Below, one piece after another: positions 60,688 through 64,000 of a DNA stretch of 64,000 nt. Every line of letters starts with the position of its first letter. Position 1 is the stretch's first letter. Location of the stretch: assembly GCF_014656375.1 (NCBI RefSeq), contig NZ_BNCH01000002.1, positions 372,001 to 436,000 of the forward strand. Direction: 5' to 3'. The translations under genes were made by a program, and so were the position numbers. The notes under the pieces are model-generated. The model was not told the origin of the DNA. It did no database searches and was given only the letters and a program-made list of their open reading frames with translations. This stretch comes from Aliiroseovarius zhejiangensis (GTDB lineage Bacteria > Pseudomonadota > Alphaproteobacteria > Rhodobacterales > Rhodobacteraceae).

Positions 60688-61647
60688 TTACTGATTGTCG
60701 GTGCGTGCCAGAAAATGTGCGCAGCCGGACAGTGCGGCATAATCGTCCTCGACCAGACGGACGGAAAAGGCGTTCAGAAATTCGCCAAACCGCCCTTTGT
60801 CAGTCATTGCCGCGTCAAACCCGCAGCGGTCAAACCACGGGGCCACCGCGCGGGACATGCCGCCGATCAGATAGATGCCGCCAAAGGGCAGAAGCGTCAG
60901 CGCCAGATCACCGGTTACATTGCCCAGGGCGGTGACGAAGGCCCCAATCGCGCGCAAGGCCACGGGGTCGCCCGCATCGGCCTGGGCGAATATCTCGGCC
61001 GTGATGGCGGTTTTGCCGTCGCCCGCCCGGTCCGAAGCCCAGGCATAGCACCGCTCCATCCCGCGCCCGGACAGGATGTCTTCGACCCCGACATGGCCCA
61101 GCCTGGCCTCGAGGAATTGCGACAGGTCCCACTGGTCTGCCCCGCGCGCGGCGAAGGTCAGGTGCCCGGCCTCGGACGGCGGCACGAACCGGCCCTTGGC
61201 GGTCTGAAACACCGGGGCGCAGTTGAACCCGGTGCCCACGCCAATGACCAGCATGGCAGCGTTGGGGTTCTCGTCCGCGCCTTGTTTCAACGTCACCAGA
61301 TTGTTCGGGTCGATATGCCCCAGCGCATGGCCCTGTGCCTGCAGATCATTCATCACCGCGCCGCGATCCGCCCCTGCGACAAGCGCCAACCGGTCCTTGT
61401 CGATGTCCCAATTCAGGTTGGTCAGACGCCCCGCGCCGTCCTTGACAGGGCCAGCGATGGCCACCGCCGCCCGCTTGCAAGCGGGGTGGCCTTGACCGTC
61501 CAGATAGGCCGCCAGCAATTGCGGCAATCCGTCATGATCGGCGTTGCGGTGCTTGACGATGCTGTCGGTCAACAGGTCTTTGCCACGGGCAAGGGCGACG
61601 CGGGTATTGGTGCCACCCACATCGGCGACAAGCGAAAGGGAAGTCAT
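60688..61647 (-). CDS. glk: Glucokinase
   Basis: The 319-residue kinase of the Glk family phosphorylates glucose with ATP. The N-terminal ATP motif VADVGGTNTRVAL, AIAGPVKDGAGRLTNLNWDID, VIGVGTGFN and the C-terminal GIYLIGGMSRAV are all typical. It overlaps the upstream beta-glucosidase by four bases, so glucose freed by GH1 would be phosphorylated at once. Confidence 0.92.
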   Translation of the reverse strand: MTSLSLVADVGGTNTRVALARGKDLLTDSIVKHRNADHDGLPQLLAAYLDGQGHPACKRAAVAIAGPVKDGAGRLTNLNWDIDKDRLALVAGADRGAVMNDLQAQGHALGHIDPNNLVTLKQGADENPNAAMLVIGVGTGFNCAPVFQTAKGRFVPPSEAGHLTFAARGADQWDLSQFLEARLGHVGVEDILSGRGMERCYAWASDRAGDGKTAITAEIFAQADAGDPVALRAIGAFVTALGNVTGDLALTLLPFGGIYLIGGMSRAVAPWFDRCGFDAAMTDKGRFGEFLNAFSVRLVEDDYAALSGCAHFLARTDNQ

Positions 61648-62981
61648 GGGCGCGTCAGGGCCTTTCTGAGTGCATGATAGGACGCCTTGGGCGTGCGTGT
61701 CAGGGTCTCGAAATCAACATGGACCAGCCCGAAACGCGGCGCATAGCCCAAGGCCCATTCATAATTGTCCAGAAGCGACCAGGTAAAGTAGCCTTTGACC
61801 GGGACGCCTCCTGCGATGGCATCCTGCACCACACGCATATGATCGGCCAGATAGGCGATGCGGTCGGGGTCATGGGTCGGATCGCCTTGGCGCTCCACCA
61901 GCCCGGCCATCCCGTTTTCGGTGACATAGATGGGCAGGGATCCGGTGTACTCCGGCACCGTTTTAAGGAAATGGGCCAGCCCGTCCGGATAAACCTCCCA
62001 CCCCATGGCGGTCTTGGGCAGGGGGCCGTCATGCTCGCGCGTTGCGGGCCAAGGGGCAGAGGGGTCATCCACCGGGCCATAGATCTTGCGGGTGTAGTAG
62101 TTCACGCCAATCCAGTCGATGGGCGCCGTGATAGAGGCGAAATCATCCTGCCAGCCGGGGGGAAGATACGGTTCGATCCCCTCCAGCACCTCGGTCGGAT
62201 AGGTGCCTTTTGTGATGCCCGACAGGAAGAACCGGTTGTAGATCGCGTCCTGCACCAGTGCGGCGCGCTGCGCGCCCGCGCTGTCATCGACAGGGGCGGC
62301 AAATTCCATGTTGCAGACCGCGCCCAGGTTGGACATGCCCAACCCGCGCATCACCTCGATCGCGCGGCCATGGGCCAGAAGAACATGGTGCATGGCGCGG
62401 GCGGTGGCGCGGATATCGCGCAGGCCGGGGGCATGGTGGCCCTCAAAATGGCTGAGCCATGACACGCACCAAGGTTCGTTGATGGGCGCGGCGGACCAGA
62501 CCCGATCTCCGATGCGCGACATGATAATTTCGGTGAAATCGGCAAACCAACTTGCAATATCGCGATTGCGCCAGCCGCCCAGATCAGACAGCGGCGAGGG
62601 CAGTTCCCAGTGATACAGCGTCACGGCGGGTTTGATGCCACGTTCCAACATCCCGTCCACCAGCCGGTCATAGAAATCCAGCCCTGCCGGGTTGGGGGTG
62701 CCACGCCCCTCGGGCAGCACCCGCGCCCAGGAGGTCGAGAAGCGGTAAACGTCGAACCCGGCGCCCTTCACAAGATCCAGATCCTTGGCCCACAGGTCCA
62801 GATGTCCACAGGCCACGGCCCCGTTTTCAGCCCCGGCGACATTGCCGGGTGTGGCGGCGAAATCATCCCAATGGGTGCGCCCGGCACCGCCCTTGGCATG
62901 GCCTTCGATCTGATAGGCCGAGGTGGCGGTGCCAAACAGGAAGTCACTTGGAAAATCAGTGCGATGTGGCAGCATCTTCAT
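61644..62981 (-). CDS. Beta-glucosidase, GH1
   Basis: The 445-residue family 1 glycoside hydrolase has the acid/base E169 (INEPW) and nucleophile E355 (VTENGM), and starts with FPSDFLFGTATSAYQIEG. It cleaves beta-glucosides such as cellobiose. There is no signal peptide, so it is cytoplasmic. The first ATG (62981) has AGAAAG upstream; a second ATG is two codons on. It is in an operon with glucokinase and near a LacI regulator. Confidence 0.93.
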   Translation of the reverse strand: MKMLPHRTDFPSDFLFGTATSAYQIEGHAKGGAGRTHWDDFAATPGNVAGAENGAVACGHLDLWAKDLDLVKGAGFDVYRFSTSWARVLPEGRGTPNPAGLDFYDRLVDGMLERGIKPAVTLYHWELPSPLSDLGGWRNRDIASWFADFTEIIMSRIGDRVWSAAPINEPWCVSWLSHFEGHHAPGLRDIRATARAMHHVLLAHGRAIEVMRGLGMSNLGAVCNMEFAAPVDDSAGAQRAALVQDAIYNRFFLSGITKGTYPTEVLEGIEPYLPPGWQDDFASITAPIDWIGVNYYTRKIYGPVDDPSAPWPATREHDGPLPKTAMGWEVYPDGLAHFLKTVPEYTGSLPIYVTENGMAGLVERQGDPTHDPDRIAYLADHMRVVQDAIAGGVPVKGYFTWSLLDNYEWALGYAPRFGLVHVDFETLTRTPKASYHALRKALTRP

Positions 62982-63008
62982 GTCTTTCTGGGGTATATGG
63001 CCTTGTGG

Positions 63009-64000
63009 TCAGCCGGTTTCCATCCGAAGCGGCGCGGCGGGGCCGGTCGACCGCCCCAGGGTCAGGTCGGCCTCAAGCAGGATGTCGCGGGGGGTGTCCT
63101 TCCCTTCGATGATATCGACCAGCATGCGCGCCGCCTTGCGCCCGGCCTCGCGCACCGAGGACCGTGTGGCGGTATAGACAGGAATGTCGGCCCCGTTCCG
63201 AAAATAGCTGAGTTCATCATCATGGGTGATCAGCGACACGTCGCGCCCCATGCGCAACCCCATCTCCTCGATCCCGCGCCGCACACCAATGGCGGAGATC
63301 ATCGAACTGACCAGAATGGCGGTCGGCGGGTGCGGCTGAGCCAGAAGCCCGCGGGTGATATCATGGCCCTGTGCCTCGGTCATTTCGCCTGCAAACATCA
63401 GGTCTGCGTCAGGGGCGATGCCGCGTGCGGTCAGCGCCGCCTCGTATCCCGCGCGGCGGCGGATGGCGAAATCCATATGTTCCAGCCCGTTGACCAGCGC
63501 GATGCGCCGATGCCCCAGATCCAGCAAAAACTCGGTGGCCCGCTGAAAGGCGCGTGTGTTGTTCACGTCCACCCAGGCATAGGGCGCATCCATCTCTGAA
63601 CTGCGCCCGTGGACGACGAAAGGCAGGCCAAGCGCATTCAGAAGAGGGATGCGCGGATCGGTCAGGGTGGGGGCATGCAGGATGATGCCATCCACGTTTC
63701 GCTTGGTCAGAAAACTGCGATAGGCGGCTTCTTCGTCGGCATCGGGGACGACGGATAGCAGCATGTCATAGCCGTTGCGGGAATAAACCTCGCCCGCGCC
63801 CGCGATGAAGTCACCGAAAACGGGATTCACCATTTCGTGCTTGGCGCTGATCGGGATCACGTGCCCGATCGCCATGGCGCGCCCGGTGGCCAGAGACCTT
63901 GCCCGCGTGTTGGGCGCATAACCATGTTCGCGCGCCGCGGCGGCGACCCGTTTGCGCGTGGCTTCCGACACTTCAGGATAGCCGTTCAGCGCGCGGCTGA
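63009..64000 (-). CDS. LacI-family regulator, N-terminus beyond the window
   Basis: About 330 residues are visible; the start lies beyond base 64000. The visible N-terminal end reads SRALNGYPEVSEATRKRV, the end of the LacI HTH and hinge helix (GYAPNTRARSLATG follows). The rest is the periplasmic-binding-like sensor domain (AIGHVIPISAKHEM...; RRIALVNG; LISMISAIGV-like segment; PRDILLEADLTLGRST). It lies 27 bases upstream of the GH1 gene, in the same direction, and probably represses it in response to a glucoside. Confidence 0.88.
   Translation of the reverse strand, partial: SRALNGYPEVSEATRKRVAAAAREHGYAPNTRARSLATGRAMAIGHVIPISAKHEMVNPVFGDFIAGAGEVYSRNGYDMLLSVVPDADEEAAYRSFLTKRNVDGIILHAPTLTDPRIPLLNALGLPFVVHGRSSEMDAPYAWVDVNNTRAFQRATEFLLDLGHRRIALVNGLEHMDFAIRRRAGYEAALTARGIAPDADLMFAGEMTEAQGHDITRGLLAQPHPPTAILVSSMISAIGVRRGIEEMGLRMGRDVSLITHDDELSYFRNGADIPVYTATRSSVREAGRKAARMLVDIIEGKDTPRDILLEADLTLGRSTGPAAPLRMETG

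Noticed and set aside
1-64000. CRISPR array, prophage, insertion sequence or integrase
   Set aside because: No regularly spaced repeats, transposase, integrase or phage structural genes were seen on either strand.

Overview
The window is GC-rich, tightly packed alphaproteobacterial chromosome, most likely from a Rhodobacteraceae/Roseobacter-group bacterium. The best taxonomic clues are the trgA-trgB-cysK tellurite-resistance gene order described in Rhodobacter sphaeroides, a TrgA protein, an Fe-S photolyase of the PhrB/CryB type, many ABC and TRAP uptake systems, and overlapping ATGA start/stop junctions inside operons. I see no prophage, insertion sequence, CRISPR array or rRNA. One tRNA gene (tRNA-Ser, anticodon GGA) is present.

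Layout. 1-7.7 kb: end of a cysteine desulfurase-like gene, a cyclopropane fatty acid synthase, then trgA-trgB-cysK, a large MscS-type channel and an AlaX-type tRNA editing protein, mostly coupled. 7.8-9.6 kb: tRNA-Ser and an Fe-S photolyase. 9.8-15.1 kb: a DeoR regulator divergent from a phosphonate-type ABC transporter (phnD-phnC-phnE-phnE) and a HAD phosphatase, with no C-P lyase. 15.2-19.7 kb: the most unusual module. It holds two Ser/Pro-rich exported proteins with matching Tat-like leaders, an HPr-kinase-like/PqqD fusion, and a two-component system. 20-22 kb: UspA and a BCCT transporter.

22.1-29.6 kb: an arginine module. A TetR regulator, arginine:pyruvate transaminase, 5-guanidino-2-oxopentanoate decarboxylase and dimethylargininase run on the minus strand, divergent from a four-gene arginine-type ABC importer; a palindrome lies between the two arms. 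29.6-33.4 kb: a TRAP transporter with an alpha/beta hydrolase. 33.5-35.7 kb: a Na/Pi cotransporter and a small coiled-coil protein.

35.7-49.1 kb: an amino-sugar catabolic regulon. It has an intracellular GH20 hexosaminidase, a GntR/HutC repressor, a sugar ABC transporter, a Gfo/Idh/MocA oxidoreductase, two SIS-domain isomerase/deaminases, a ROK kinase, a GatZ/AgaZ-type protein and NagA. The set fits uptake of GlcNAc/GalNAc oligosaccharides, cytoplasmic cleavage, phosphorylation, deacetylation and deamination. 49.2-52.4 kb: a fasciclin protein with a clear terminator, a PRC-barrel-like protein and an SLC13/TrkA-C transporter.

52.4-60.0 kb: a carnitine/crotonobetaine module with CaiD-like hydratase, an NDP-forming acyl-CoA synthetase, a CaiA-like dehydrogenase, a carnitine dehydrogenase-thioesterase fusion, a betaine beta-keto acid cleavage enzyme and a CdhR-like regulator. 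60.0-64.0 kb: NnrU-like membrane protein, glucokinase, GH1 beta-glucosidase and a LacI regulator cut by the window edge. Every functional call rests on reading the translations; no database search was run.
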